Source: Skeletonema tropicum (taxonomy: Eukaryota > Bacillariophyta > Thalassiosirophyceae > Thalassiosirales > Thalassiosiraceae). From it: a stretch of 64,000 nucleotides of DNA. Position numbers and translations under genes: made by a program. Shown here one piece after another: positions 36,210 to 47,824 of this stretch. Location: positions 2,914,001 through 2,978,000 of the forward strand of contig CM074133.1 of assembly GCA_037178625.1 (NCBI GenBank), given 5' to 3'. Positions within the stretch are counted from its first letter, which is position 1. Each line of letters begins with the position of its first letter. The notes below the pieces were generated by a model. The model worked only from the letters and a program-made list of their open reading frames with translations, searched no databases and was not told the origin of the DNA.

Positions 36210-36428
36210 CTAAAATTCTGTGTTCTGTGTTGCCAATTGCAGCTGCGCTGCCAACCACTCTCTACTTAAATAAATAAATACAAAGTTAATCAGACCACCT
36301 CCAGCGGCTAGAACGATAGCGAGGTTCGATAATAAATTGCCTCCTGTATCTTTTGTTCTGGCATCCTTCTTCAGCTCCTTTTCTGGCCGCGGAACACACG
36401 TATCACTGCTCGCACTGCTGCATTTCAA
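36210..36428 (-). CDS. Possible small membrane protein
   Basis: A 72-residue frame with a charged N-terminus (PEKELKKDARTKD) and one strong transmembrane segment (NLAIVLAAGGGLINFVFIYL). The DNA for LINFVFIYL contains a 26-nt stretch shared exactly with 21877-21902. No family recognised. Confidence 0.25.
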   Translation of the reverse strand: MKCSSASSDTCVPRPEKELKKDARTKDTGGNLLSNLAIVLAAGGGLINFVFIYLSREWLAAQLQLATQNTEF

Positions 36429-36476
36429 AAGATTTCAGAGACTCTTTCCCAAAAAGTCATCGGAGCGAATAAGAAG

Positions 36477-36791
36477 ATGACATTCATCATCAGCCTCTTC
36501 TACGATCCAAGCCGCGTCAAAAGAGCTCAGTGGAGACGCGGTCCCCCGTGGTGGGCATGGTTCAAAGATACCTACCTCTACGATTATGGCTGCGTCTACG
36601 TCTACGGATGGCTGTCTCGCCGCTTTTGGATAATCGGGCCTAAAATTAGAGACCCGAATGTAAGGATATGTCCGGAGCATGCGATAGATAAAGGGTTTTG
36701 GCCGTTGATGGCTAGTCCGATGTATCTGTTTTTTTCGGTTGTTTTCTTCATGATGAGTTTTTCAATGTTCATCAAAAACATGCGACGCTGA
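36477..36791 (+). CDS. Possible small membrane protein
   Basis: A 104-residue frame rich in aromatic residues (RRGPPWWAWFKDTYLYDYGCVYVYGWLSRRFW), with a C-terminal transmembrane helix (MYLFFSVVFFMMSFSMFI) and a basic end. It overlaps a minus-strand frame, so the coding strand is not certain. No family recognised. Confidence 0.3.
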   Translation: MTFIISLFYDPSRVKRAQWRRGPPWWAWFKDTYLYDYGCVYVYGWLSRRFWIIGPKIRDPNVRICPEHAIDKGFWPLMASPMYLFFSVVFFMMSFSMFIKNMRR

Positions 36792-37810
36792 TAATTTTTC
36801 TCCAGAGGGAGGCGTCATTTTGGTACTTTTGGAGTCGAGAACAACAAAGCGTGTCGTTTTAGGCACATAAATTGATGAACAAAATAACATTATTCATAAT
36901 TCAAAATGTACATTGTAGGAATCGAGAAGAAGAGAAGCAATCGGTTTTTGGGAATGTTGTAATCAAAGATGGGAGTGTGGGGATGTGCCACTCTTAACCA
37001 CTGATGACACCTGAAAAATGGAAGCGCTGCAATGGGGCAAGTCGAATTTGATATCTTCCGTGTAGTCATCTCATTGTTTAAGTTAGAATAAATCATCGTG
37101 AAATTTCCTGTACATGACGATAGGACGGGATAGCATCAGTATCACAAACGCAATGTAGGCGGAATGATGCTGAAGGAGTGGTGTAGCGTTGGTGCTTCTT
37201 TTCACAACATTTCAAGCAAACTTCTTTCGTAACACCCTTATAGGATGGTTTTCGAAGTGTTCTTTTAGGCTGGGATCGGGAATGCCTCCACTTCATCTGC
37301 ACATAATATGCCATACGTCACGCACAAGGCACTATCATTCGTGCCAGTAAAAATTGATGGAGAATACAACTTGTATTCTTTCACTAGTTTGTGATGTGCA
37401 GATTGTATTTTGATACTTCTGTTCTTTTGCTGTGGCTAAAAACTGGAAATGGCCCAGAGCCCCAAGCCATTACTCCCAAATAATGTTGTCTGATTCAAGA
37501 GCAATTCTGCTTATACATCGTTGGCACCCTCAAAAATAAAGGATTATAATACTGTTCTTGCTACGATAGCACGGACAACAAGTGAAATAACACGACAAAA
37601 AGGGACAAAAGGTGAAAAGTGACGTTTAGAGCATTAGTGAATACCTATATACCATGGAGCCTTCACAATTTCAATTGTTTGTGATTAGTTCAGAATCCAT
37701 CGTCTTTCTCTTTCAATTCATCATCCCACTGCTTCATAACAGATCTCTCCTTTCTTTCAGGCAATGCATCAATCTCTTCTCTTTCCAATCGGCTCGTATC
37801 TTCTGCAGTT
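36792..37810. other. Intergenic DNA with a cysteine-rich frame
   Basis: The only item of note is the minus frame 37314-37093, with CLKCCEKKH...HCVCD, which recalls a zinc-binding end of a transposase. It is too short to assign. Confidence 0.3.
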
Positions 37811-38545
37811 TCATTTACACCACTGACCAATACCAAGCTTCCCAACCCCACCAAGAGTGAAGCAAGAAGATACTGGCACTGAACTCAATGACAATAATCC
37901 TCCCTCATTCTCTGACGAGGCGATAAGGCCTTGAGGAGAAAGAAGTGCTGCAGATGCCACCGCACCCAAATATGCTGTGGCTAGTGCAGCAACACTCCTA
38001 TTGATCTCATCGTACTCTTGTTCGTCGTCATCATTTTCATCCAGTGAAATAATGTCATCATCAGATTCATCTAAAAGTGGCAATAGTAACGCAAAGTAAA
38101 ATCCAAAGAATATTGCCACCAGTACTGATGTAATAGGCGGTAGTACTACAAGTGTGGCGATTAGTGCCAGTGGATAGATTGCCGGCACACTTTGTCTTGC
38201 ATTTGGAATGGAGACTGGTTGGAAGATTATCGAGGTAATTGTGTCTATACTATCGTCTTGGTCATTATTCAAGTTTGTATCTCTTGCTCGATTGCGACGT
38301 CTGCGTGTTCTTGATGGAGTATTGTCATTGTCATCGTCTAGCTGAGTTTGAAGTGACCAATATGATGATGATCTAGATCGTCTCATGTGATTGTATCTTC
38401 TTTGAAATGATGATGCACCATCACTGTGCCTGAAATTGTGTCCATTATGTGTAGATTGTACTGCATGGAAAGCTGAAGTAGAAGTCGCTCGACAGTATTG
38501 ATGACTTGTCAGAGAAAGAAAACAGCATGCTGTACTAGACATCAT
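37811..38545 (-). CDS. Predicted plastid-targeted membrane protein
   Basis: Starting at the inner Met (38545), the product begins MMSSTACCFLSLTSHQYCRATSTSAFHAV. This is a short signal-like region followed by an SAF motif resembling the cleavage motif of diatom plastid presequences, and then an S/R-rich transit-like stretch. Further on are an acidic, Arg-rich linker, two adjacent hydrophobic helices (YPLALIATLVVLPPITSVLVAIFFGFYFALLLPLL), an acidic cluster and a small hydrophobic helix (VAALATAYLGAVASAALL). No catalytic family is recognised. The last residues (GVGKLGIGQWCK) may be intron read-through. The plastid location is inferred from the presequence only. Confidence 0.6.
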   Translation of the reverse strand: MMSSTACCFLSLTSHQYCRATSTSAFHAVQSTHNGHNFRHSDGASSFQRRYNHMRRSRSSSYWSLQTQLDDDNDNTPSRTRRRRNRARDTNLNNDQDDSIDTITSIIFQPVSIPNARQSVPAIYPLALIATLVVLPPITSVLVAIFFGFYFALLLPLLDESDDDIISLDENDDDEQEYDEINRSVAALATAYLGAVASAALLSPQGLIASSENEGGLLSLSSVPVSSCFTLGGVGKLGIGQWCK

Positions 38546-39482
38546 CTTCGTGTTGACGTGTGTATTGACTGGTGGCGTTTGCAGATGAAAAGAGTCGATG
38601 AGGATGAGCAATCATTCAATTGAAGATAGAGCAAGTGATAGATTCGAAGTCAATTGAAATTACTTCCTACTGCTATAATCTTCTTGCATGACAACGCTAT
38701 AGTTCATTAATTCCCTCCCGCAGGCAGCCACCTACCAAATTAATGGCCAATGTGTCCAACGCCAACCATCACATTGCCATCGTCAGCGCTGAAGCTGAAG
38801 CGATAATGAAAGATCTATAGCGATTATAACCGGGATCTATCGCCAAGATACTGGCTCTGACACCGCTGTTCGCATTTTTGATGGGCCTTGCTTGGGCCTA
38901 TCTATCATCTTATCTCGCTCCCGGCACCCTCCATCCTTTCATCGCACTTGCATGCACTCACCGGCCGACCGATCGCCTTTCACTGGGCAGAATTCGCATG
39001 CAGTTTTGAGAAGGAAACTGCCTCTTTGCTCTTTGAATATGTATATATCTGACTGAGTGAATATAAACATCAGCCTTCTCGTTCACTTGGATTGCATACA
39101 CAAAGTTAGGTCTCTTCTTCTAATGGCTTTCTCTCGATCCGCCTCCTCCTCCTCCAGCAGCACTACAGACAACTACAACAACTCCATAATCCAAACGAAA
39201 AAAGAATAACAACAGTAGGCCAAAACGCAAAGTGATCATCCTACGCATCCCACTTGAAATTAGAACGGAAGATATCCACACCGTTCCTCCCCTACGTTTG
39301 TCAACAGGAGGAAACGATTACTGCTGTTTGGACATTGCCGAGAACGAATGAACGGAGGGTGTGTGTTTTTATTGAGAGCAGGAGATAGATAACGACTCTT
39401 ATTGACACGCACGATAGTATATAGTACACAGTATATCATTTATTGACAGAGTGATCATTTGATACACAACAAGAACAATAAT
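38546..39482. other. Intergenic and upstream region of the PPK2 gene
   Basis: About 0.9 kb without a convincing gene. It must contain the promoters of the flanking divergent genes. Confidence 0.4.
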
Positions 39483-42400
39483 ATGGCAGATCCTGGAGAA
39501 TCAACCCCACTCCTATCCAGCAAGCCCATCGGCACAGGATCATTCGATCGCAAACAAGCCATGGTAAGCTTTCGACGTAAATCCATCAAGAAATTATCCT
39601 CTCGTCAAATTTCCAGTCTCAAAGATGAAGATTCTGCTGCGGGTGCTGCTGCGGGTGCTGCTATTGACAGTACAGCTGCATTCGTACAAAAAATGGAATA
39701 CTTACCAGTGGCCAATCCAATTGAAGGTTTGGCACCCTTGTTCCCCCATGGGGGGATTGAACCGTATGATGGACGGGAGTATGTCCCTTATCGGGAACCT
39801 TCGTTGGTCAAGAGTGTTCCGGCGTTTCCTCCGTATACGAGGATGGCTCGGCATCGAAGTTTTTACTTGTGGTGGACCAATGTGAGTGGTGTTCTTATTG
39901 ATGATTTCATCTTGTCTCTCGTCTTTGTAGAATGTGGCAAACTTTACTCATCATTGTTCTCTACACCAAACATTACTCTCTCTCTATCTCTCTTTCTGCT
40001 ATATATTGACAACACTCACACACATCATTGTATACAATAGGAGTTTCGTCACTGGTGGAAAAGTGCTCGTCTACTAGTCCGCCTGGGAGGACTCTACGTC
40101 TACTCCTTCGATCCAATCGCTGCACCCAAAGTTCTCTTACTAAATCCAGAGAAACACAAATCCATCAAGACACTCTTCAAATTCGCCAAAAAGTTAGGAC
40201 AGGGTGGTCAACTTCGAGTATTTATCAAGACATGCAAGCCATTTACGAGGAGTATGAGGATGATTGTGGGTGGATGGCGTTGGTTTGAGGCGGCACCATG
40301 TCGTAGGATTGAGGTGGGCGTGGAAGAGACCATGGCGTTTATTGGGAATCGAGTTTCACGGATGGTTGCTCGTGGTGGGACTGACTTGTTGGGATTGGAG
40401 GTAGTTCTTCCATTGCAACGGTTCTTATTCCGTGGGGATTATTTACCTTATCCTGAGGCATATCATCCTATTGCAGTATGTGTTAGTATTGGAATTCTAC
40501 GTGCCGTATCTCCATTTGCGGCAAGTTTTCAGGGATCTCGGGTAGGGCGTGTGTTGACTCGACGATTCTTTTCATCTGCCAAGAATAGATGGCTGCCTGT
40601 ACAGAGAATTGGTGATTTGAATTTACTCAGCGATGATTGTCAAGAGAAAGATGAGGCAGATCAAACTGCTGATTTGGTTATAATTGCAAGGAGAGTTGCC
40701 ACAGCTTTGGGTAAGGTGCAAAGCAACGGAGATGGTAACGGAGATGATAATGGAAAGGTAGTGCGACAGTACGAAGCTTTGAGGGATGAAGGTTTTGTGC
40801 AGTGTGGAGCTGGAAGTGGTGGGTATGCAGTTTATCAGTTTCGTTTTAAATCGACCACAATCCTTCTGCATGTTACTCCCTATGGGCCAAGTATCTTAGA
40901 TGTTATGCCGTGTTACCTTGTCTTGGAGTTTGGTAAGTTGCATAGATTGTTGAAACGCATGCATATCTGAGATGCTTGCAAATTCTCACGCATCTTCCTT
41001 ACATTTTTCACTTTTGCAGAGACTTCTGTTGATATTCGACAGCAGAAATGGGCGAATTCTTTGGCACCTATTTCTTCGATACAGCTACAGGGCCCTCAGG
41101 TGCTCGAGGGTTACGCTTACCAAGGAGCATTCTTTAGTCCCTCACCACTTTGCTGAACTCAAAACAATGTATGACAAGCAATTGCTGGCTTACGAGGCTG
41201 CATGCAAAAAGTTACCGATTGTAGCCAAGAATACTAGACATGGGGGACCTCCTCGTGATCTTCCAACACTCAAGACATTTCTCGAGGCAGGAAAGAGGTC
41301 ACGTAAGCGTAAGCAGAACATAAGAGAGTTCAACGAGTTACAAAAGGTAGTACGAAGCGTTGCTAAAGAAATATTGGCATCAATAAAGGAAGAAAAGAAG
41401 AGAGGTGAAGGTGGAGATCGTCTTGCTCCAAAAGGAGTAATTCTCTATTTCGAGGGACTTGATTGTAGTGGTAAGAGTAGTACCGGCGGCTTAGTTCAGG
41501 CTGCTTTGGAATTCTCTGGCTATGATGTAGGAATGAGGCAGTACAATCGCCCACCTACTGCTGAACAGAGAATGCGACCTTGGATGGACCGCTTTGATGT
41601 CCCAGGTTCATCGAGTATTCTTGATCTGTCAGAAACGCAAGAAGAAGATGGCGATGGCGAGCACATTGGTCTTGTGTGGGATCGTGGACCAGCTGGTGAC
41701 TTTGTATGTAAGTCAATTGCTCATGTATCTTACCCTCGTTTACTTTGTTTGAGTGCTAATATTTCGTTCTGTTTTTCTTTGCTTAGACGGAAATCTGAAT
41801 GAATTGTCACCAGAAGACAAGAAGAAACGATACGAAGAGTTCATGGCTTTCGATCGCGAATGTAGAGAGAAAGATATTCTTTTCTTGAAATTATTCTTCG
41901 TCACTAATCGTGATTCCATTGCAAAGACACTAGGTAAACGGCTTGCACAGAAGAAGATGGCAAGAGATCTCACTACTTGGCTTCAGGCTTGTAGATCACG
42001 CGGTGAAGTGGATGAGCTATCATATGAAGGCCTTGAGGCGATATCGGCCCACATTGATCCAACAGATTTCATTGCGTTCAATCAATATGAAAGGAACTTG
42101 CGTATCTTCTCCAACTTTGTCATGAACACTGATACTGATGATAACCCATGGGTGGTGGTAAACACTGGTGATAGGTATGCCGCTAGGAAGGCATTGATGT
42201 CTACATTTAGAGAACATTTGATACAATTCCAGTCACGTGGAAAGAGGTGCTCGCCTTGCCTTGGACCAAAACCTAGTGTTCCTCAGGCCAAGTCGGAAGT
42301 GATTGGAATGGATGAAATGATGAAGAAGAAATTCAAATCATCATGGCGAAACTCCATGATTGCTTGGGTCACTCTTCTTGCGCTGTTGGTGCTAGCAGGA

Positions 42401-42643
42401 ACATATCGAGAAAATACAGACTGGGATCGTGCGTGGATCGTACGCCCCCCGAAATATAATATCTCTGCGTTGCTCGAATATGGCAACGATGATAATAATG
42501 ATGAAGTTGTCAATGTTAACGTCGTTGATGATGTGGAGAAGAAGAACGTGGAAATTATTGATGTGGACGATGGTAGCGGAAAAGAGGCGAAGGCTGCGAA
42601 GGCCGAGCCAATACCACAAGTGGAAGATGCTGGTGAAGACTAA
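39483..42643 (+). CDS. PPK2-family polyphosphate kinase/phosphotransferase, membrane-anchored
   Basis: PPK2 enzymes move phosphate between polyphosphate and nucleotides. The catalytic part has a Walker A variant (FEGLDCSGKSST, about 41450), RPPTAEQRMRPWMDRF, a Walker B-like LVWDRGPAGDFVYG and the lid region LGKRLAQKKMARDLTTW. It ends with a transmembrane helix (MIAWVTLLALLVLAGTY) and an acidic tail. The N-terminus has ESTPLL, an acidic dileucine of the type that sorts proteins to the tonoplast, so a vacuolar or acidocalcisome-like membrane is a reasonable inference. A region of about 330 residues between the N-terminus and the kinase is unassigned. Introns: 39882-40040, 40933-41019 and 41708-41786, all GT-AG. 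One extra base near 41150 must be assumed to join GAFFSPSP to FAELKTMYD. Confidence 0.8.
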
Positions 42644-42763
42644 GAAAGGAAACAGGAGGTTACAAGCTGGTGTGAATATAGTTTGGCACTATCAAATGAA
42701 AAGATAGTGTAAACGTTAAATATGTGTATTGTTAAGAAATTCTTTTATCTTCAATATCAAGTA

Positions 42764-45527
42764 TTATAGTTTGAACGATGAATCGATGCGATCAGACTTC
42801 GCTCTATTTGCCATTCTTGCCTCTTTCATCTTTCTCAACTCTTCCTCTCTGGACGAAGAAGAATTTGCATTCATGATTGCTTGGTACCCATCCAAGGTCT
42901 TTTCGTCGCTATCCATCGAATCATCTGTGTTTTCTGCTGTTGAGTCCATTCATCTCAGTTACCCATGCTTTTGCTTTTTCTGATCGAACCTTTTCATACT
43001 TCTTCGCAGGTGGTGAAGCTGTGGTTGAAGAGGTTGTTGTTGGTGGCGGAGAACCTCCAGGCGAAGACATTGCTCCAATCTTGGACTCATCTATTTCTGA
43101 TGCCTTGGCTCTATTCGCCATGCGAGCACTTCGTGTGGCTGCTGCGGTCTCTTCTTCAGTGGTTCTTCCGCCATACGCTTCACGAATGGCTGTGTACCCA
43201 TCAAAGAGAGGTGATCCATCTTCGGCATCTCCACCCTCGTCAGATGTCGAGGCTTTGACATCACTAGATGGTTGTTTCTTTTCTTCTTGCATTTGAAAGA
43301 ACTCGCCAGGAGACATGAATGGTGGAACTTCAGTTTTCACCCTAGTCTCTTTGTCAACGTGATAGATCCTGAATCCGGGATCTTCGCGTTCCTCTGAAGA
43401 ATCTTCGCCCATCTCTAATGACTCAGATGCCTTGGCTTTGTTTGCTTTTATCTTTTCGTATATTGATGATAAATCAGACTTTGACACTCACGTCAGCTTC
43501 TTCTCCATCGTCTTCGGCTGTTTGCGCATCTGACCATTCCTGTGCCAAATTAGCATACTCATCTTCTTCCTTCGCACCCACAGTAAGCGCATCAGGTTCA
43601 GCACTGATCTTTTCCATATCAATGCCCTCATTTTCAGCAGCAGCAGCTTTGGCGGCGGCACCATTTCGCTTCATCCAACCATCACTTTCATCTCCAAATG
43701 AAAATGCCTCCGCATCACCAATACCCATCCCAGCTGCCTTTTCCAACGCATCCTCGTCTTCCGCCGATAATCCAAACATTGCCTGTCGGTCCTTTGCACG
43801 ATCACCTTTGGCGGCAGCGGCACCCTCATAAAATCCCAATTCAGTCCCCACAGATGCTGCAATCCCAGTAGTACTACGCTTATGGACGGGATAAAAGGTG
43901 GCAGCATATCGTGCATTGGCAGCAAGAGCCTTGCCCCCTCCCGGTGTTGTGAATCGTTCCCAAGAAAACGCCTGTAAGCAGCGCTTGGTCTTTGGGTGGC
44001 AATCGTTCCACATTCCCATCATTCACAATCAAATCACCCACCAACTGTCCCGTCTTGGGTGCAAGCAGCACCCCATTGCGCCAATATCCACCTGCCAAGT
44101 ACACATTATCCCACTGTTCTGTCCCACCCAACAAAGGACATTTATCAGGAGTAGTCGGACGCAATCCAGCCCACTGTTCCTCAATCGGCAAATCCGCCAA
44201 GGCAGGTACCAACCTTGTCGCCTCGGACATGCAATGCAGCATTCCCGACGGAGTGATCGATCCATCATACGTTCCCGGTTCCACTGTTGCACCCACAATA
44301 ATCCGTCCATCAGCCTTGGGTACAATATACGTATCCTGTGCAAACAACACACGTGACAATATAGGTGGTGCATTGGCGTCCATCCGTAATGAGAACGATT
44401 GTCCCTTGTGCGGAGTGACTGGCAATGGTAACAAATGTCTCATCCATGATCCATTCGCCACTACCAATGAGTTTGGCTTGTATACCTTGCCATTGGCCAA
44501 ATGTACCCCATTGCACTTCCCTCCACTCATCTCTAGTGACTTTACCTCATATTCTTGTCCGAATTGCATTTGTACTCCAGCACCAACACACGCAGCACGT
44601 AAACTACACGTCAATCGTCGTGCATCGACCGATGCATCCTCGGGGAACCACCATCCACCAATTACGTTCGGGTGAAGCATTGGTTCAAGTTCACGTACCT
44701 GTATCTCATCAAGCCAGTAGGCTTTGCCCGAGTCGGGTTGGGGGGACCATGTCGGCCACTAGCATCACCTGCAAAGGCTGGTGCAAGGAATCCACCATGT
44801 ACAGTGAAATCCAGTCTCCCATGGTTCCATCTTCTTGTTGTTGTTGCTTGCATCCCCATTGACAATGGCATCAGCATCCCCACCCTGCCAAAGATACTTG
44901 TACCCCTCCCCTCGAACACTACTACTGCCAAACAGTTCCACTAGCCTCCATGGCACCACGTTCCACCCCCTTAATCCACTCACCATACATCCCCCGACTT
45001 TCTAAACAAATATCCAATAATGGACCGGCCGGCAATCGTTCACTTTGCGGTGCTAGCATGCCTGCTGCTGCGAAACTTCCTGCCGTGGTGGGTCCATTGC
45101 TATTATTGTTATCATCACTAGTACTTGTGTCCTGTAGTGGAAGTGCGAGGCCCCTCACGCTCAAGCAGTGTCACGTGACGAGAGGAAGTGGTGGCTATGC
45201 GTAGTGCGGTGGAGAGGCCGGCGAGTCCTCCTCCTATGATGATTACGTCGCGGGGAATCACGTTGTTAGTGTTAGTGGTTGGATAGCTGTGGTGAGTGAT
45301 GGGTGGAGCTTCACCATCATCTGCCATCATGGTAAGTGATGTTTTGAGCTTCTTGTTGCTGTGGATTGTTGCAGTAGCTGAAGATGATTGCAGTAACGAT
45401 AATGTAGCTGATACCCTTGTTGTAGCTATTCTGGTAGTTAGTGGAGTTACAAACGCTTCGACAGAATGGATGATTGTCCACAACTCAACATCATCATCGC
45501 GGCCACAGATGCAAGTATAGCCAGCAT
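42764..45527 (-). pseudogene. ThiO-like glycine/D-amino-acid oxidase, multiply frameshifted
   Basis: A dinucleotide-binding motif DVIIIGGGLAGLSTALRI, the segment AGSFAAAGMLAP, HGGFLAPAFAGDA, then MLHPNVIGGWWFPEDASVDARRL and ADGRIIVGATVEPGTYDG place this in the FAD-dependent glycine oxidase (ThiO/DAO) family, which in plastids and bacteria supplies the thiazole precursor of thiamine. A signal peptide in one frame (MLAILASVAAMMMLSC, start 45527) followed in the next frame by SVEAFVTP suggests plastid import. A C-terminal extension has units like FDGYTAIREAYGG and ARMANRAKASEID. At least seven one-base frame changes are needed (near 45460, 45151, 44960, 44820, 44755, 43980, 43480 and 42945), most of them removals of one base. 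Either this is a decaying gene or the assembly has local indel errors. Confidence 0.75.
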
Positions 45528-45625
45528 GAATGGAGCCGAAATCTTTCGAGACAGCCTGTGACGTTCTTCTTTTTCCCGTCATGTTGATTAATGAAATCTG
45601 TGTTGTAAACGGCCGCGGTATCGAT

Positions 45626-45797
45626 GATTGTATAGGCACAAGGACGCAACGATGCTAATGTTCTTCACAAACAACATTCATCATGAGTCGATTATGATGT
45701 GCGGTGATCAAGAGCGTGATAAGCGAAGCTCGTGCGTCAATCAAAAGATTTTTTGCGGGACAGGGGTGGCGTTGCGACAGTCCAGGCTGCGCACACC
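45626..45797. repeat. Direct repeat flanking the methyltransferase gene, left copy
   Basis: Shares with 47413-47602 the blocks GATGTGCGGTGATCAA, TCAATCAAAAGATTTTTTGC and GGTGGCGTTGCGACAGTCC in the same order, with small indels. It overlaps the 5' region of the ThiO-like gene. Confidence 0.8.
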
Positions 45798-46065
45798 GAC
45801 GCGGTTGCTCGCTTAACGGCACTGCTTTTTGACGAAAAATACACCTCCACCATGACCCGCATGACCATGGCGCTCAAGTACATAAGTACTATAAGTAGCT
45901 AACTATCCGACACTCGTAGCTATGAATCTAATGCCTCCGGGAGACTCACTGTTATTAATTATATTAGCCCCCCGCCCCTGCTAATCGCTGCCGCTGTCTA
46001 TCGCCAGCAAATGATCGTGCATTTTTTGCGGTTAAGTATACATTATTATAATATATATAAAAATT

Positions 46066-47019
46066 ATGCAATATATAAATGTCAGTGGTACGGAACGGGC
46101 GAAGGGGTTGGAGTTGGATAAGATTGAGGTGGAGGTGCAGACTATTATTCAATCCTTTAATGCTCCAGAAGAGGAGAATGGACGTCCTGCGGTTGAGAAA
46201 CAACTGGAGATTTCACAAAAGTACTGGAATGGATTTGCAGAAGATTATCAAGAACTAAACAAAAAAATTACAATCCATAGTGCTCGTGAATTGCATCGTC
46301 ATATGGATTTACAAAATGCTCAGAGTGTTCTAGAGGTTGGCGCTGGCGGTGGAATTGGAACTCAGGATCTCTTGACTTATTTACACTCTGACACGTCGTT
46401 GACAGTGACCGATTTCTCCTCTGCCATGATAGAACAAGTACACACGCGATTGGCTTCTAATTTAGGATCGGGAGTTAAGATCACGATTGAAGAAGCCAAT
46501 GCGTTAGACTTGAGCCAGATTGGCACGAGTTCCAAAGACCGCTATGTCTCGAATCTCTGTCTGCCGCTCGTTCCCGAACCCGATACGATGTTTCAGGAAG
46601 CTAGACGAGTGTTAAAACCCGGCGGAATCGCTGGATTTACGATTTGGGGACAAGAGGAAAACTCAGGTCAGTTTACCATCTTCAAACTCGCTACTGAGGA
46701 GGTAAATATGGCGCAAGGCATGGCACCTCATTCCGAGGATGCTCCATTGCAATCTGATCTTGTTAAACTACGCGAGAGAATTGAAAACGCAGGCTTCGAC
46801 CAAGTTGTGATCTGGCCGTACTGGGCAGTCACCGAATTGTGGAATTCTGATGCGTATGTAGATTTTTTCCTCGCAACAAACCAAAAATACCAGCAGGCGA
46901 CAGCTCAAGATCAAGAGCAACTCCGTTCTACCATGCGCCGCATTGCGAAAGAATGGATCGCGAATGGGAAACCCATTGCTTTAGAAACTTACATCATCCT
47001 CGCTCGTGTTGCAGCGTAA
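46066..47019 (+). CDS. Class I SAM-dependent methyltransferase with kinase-derived N-terminus
   Basis: Residues from about 40 on form a Rossmann-type methyltransferase: motif I VLEVGAGGGIGTQDLL, acidic end of strand two VTDFSSAMIEQ, and a later LKPGGIAGFTIWG typical of UbiE/COQ5-like enzymes. The substrate is unknown. The first 39 residues are different: TERAKGLELDKIEVEVQTII onward matches an internal piece of the choline/ethanolamine kinase gene 4.5 kb away, at both DNA and frame level. The gene has no intron and is bracketed by direct repeats. Codon content looks unlike its neighbours by eye, so transfer from another organism with capture of a kinase fragment as a new N-terminus is possible. 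The first Met is 46066, only just upstream of the captured piece. Confidence 0.75.
   Translation: MQYINVSGTERAKGLELDKIEVEVQTIIQSFNAPEEENGRPAVEKQLEISQKYWNGFAEDYQELNKKITIHSARELHRHMDLQNAQSVLEVGAGGGIGTQDLLTYLHSDTSLTVTDFSSAMIEQVHTRLASNLGSGVKITIEEANALDLSQIGTSSKDRYVSNLCLPLVPEPDTMFQEARRVLKPGGIAGFTIWGQEENSGQFTIFKLATEEVNMAQGMAPHSEDAPLQSDLVKLRERIENAGFDQVVIWPYWAVTELWNSDAYVDFFLATNQKYQQATAQDQEQLRSTMRRIAKEWIANGKPIALETYIILARVAA
46089..46182 (+). repeat. 94-nt kinase gene fragment, copy in the methyltransferase
   Basis: Matches 50625-50718 with three mismatches, read in the same frame in both genes. Confidence 0.9.
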
Positions 47020-47412
47020 GCTAATTCATTTCCATCATTTCCTCGATAGGGTGTTGCATTTTCAACCGCGTCATTGGTTTTTTCTCATCTGCGAAATCAA
47101 AAGCGATTGGTTGCTCAGTCTCAATTCGTCTGCTGGCTTGCCATATGAATCTTCTCTCGGCATTCGCTATACTCGGAGCCGTGTCCGGACAGCAGTGTAA
47201 GTCACTCGACGATCCAACCGCTCCATATCAGAAACATTTGAGCCTCGTCGAGGAGTTAAGCGGCAAAGATCTCCACGCAAAAGTAGCCAAAAACACGAGG
47301 AAACGCATTGCGAACGTGTGTTAAATTGTGGAATGAATAGATTAGGATTAGGACGCGAACGTGCAATAGGTTGGAGCCTCAAGCCACGGATGGATATCGG
47401 TGCCCGCTGAGG

Positions 47413-47602
47413 TGCGAATTGTATAGAGGCTACAAGGACAACGATGCTATGTTCTTCAGACACAACATCATCTGCGCCGATTAAGTATGATGTGCGGTGA
47501 TCAAAAGTAGAAAGGTGAAGCGAAAAGGAAGCTCGTGCCGTCAATCAAAAGATTTTTTGCGGGACGGGGGTGGCGTTGCGACAGTCCAGGCTACGCACAC
47601 AC
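47413..47602. repeat. Direct repeat flanking the methyltransferase gene, right copy
   Basis: Partner of 45626-45797, about 1.8 kb apart in the same orientation. Confidence 0.8.
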
Positions 47603-47824
47603 CAGGCAGGCTCACAAGCTACTCCACGGGAACCGCTACTCCTAAGTAAACGCTGTCCTTCGAAATACTACAGTATTTCCGAGATACTACAGTATTTCTG
47701 GGGCAATGAAACAGTGCTACATTTTCGTCATTATTCATAGTTATGGATGCCAGCTTGAAAGCACTTGAATTCTTCACTTTGCTTGTTTAGACTGGTCAGA
47801 TCGATCTGTCTTTCATTGAATCAT

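Noticed and set aside
42764..45527. Programmed +1 frameshifting as in some ciliates
   Set aside because: The shift sites share no common codon or stop context, and some need a missing rather than an extra base.
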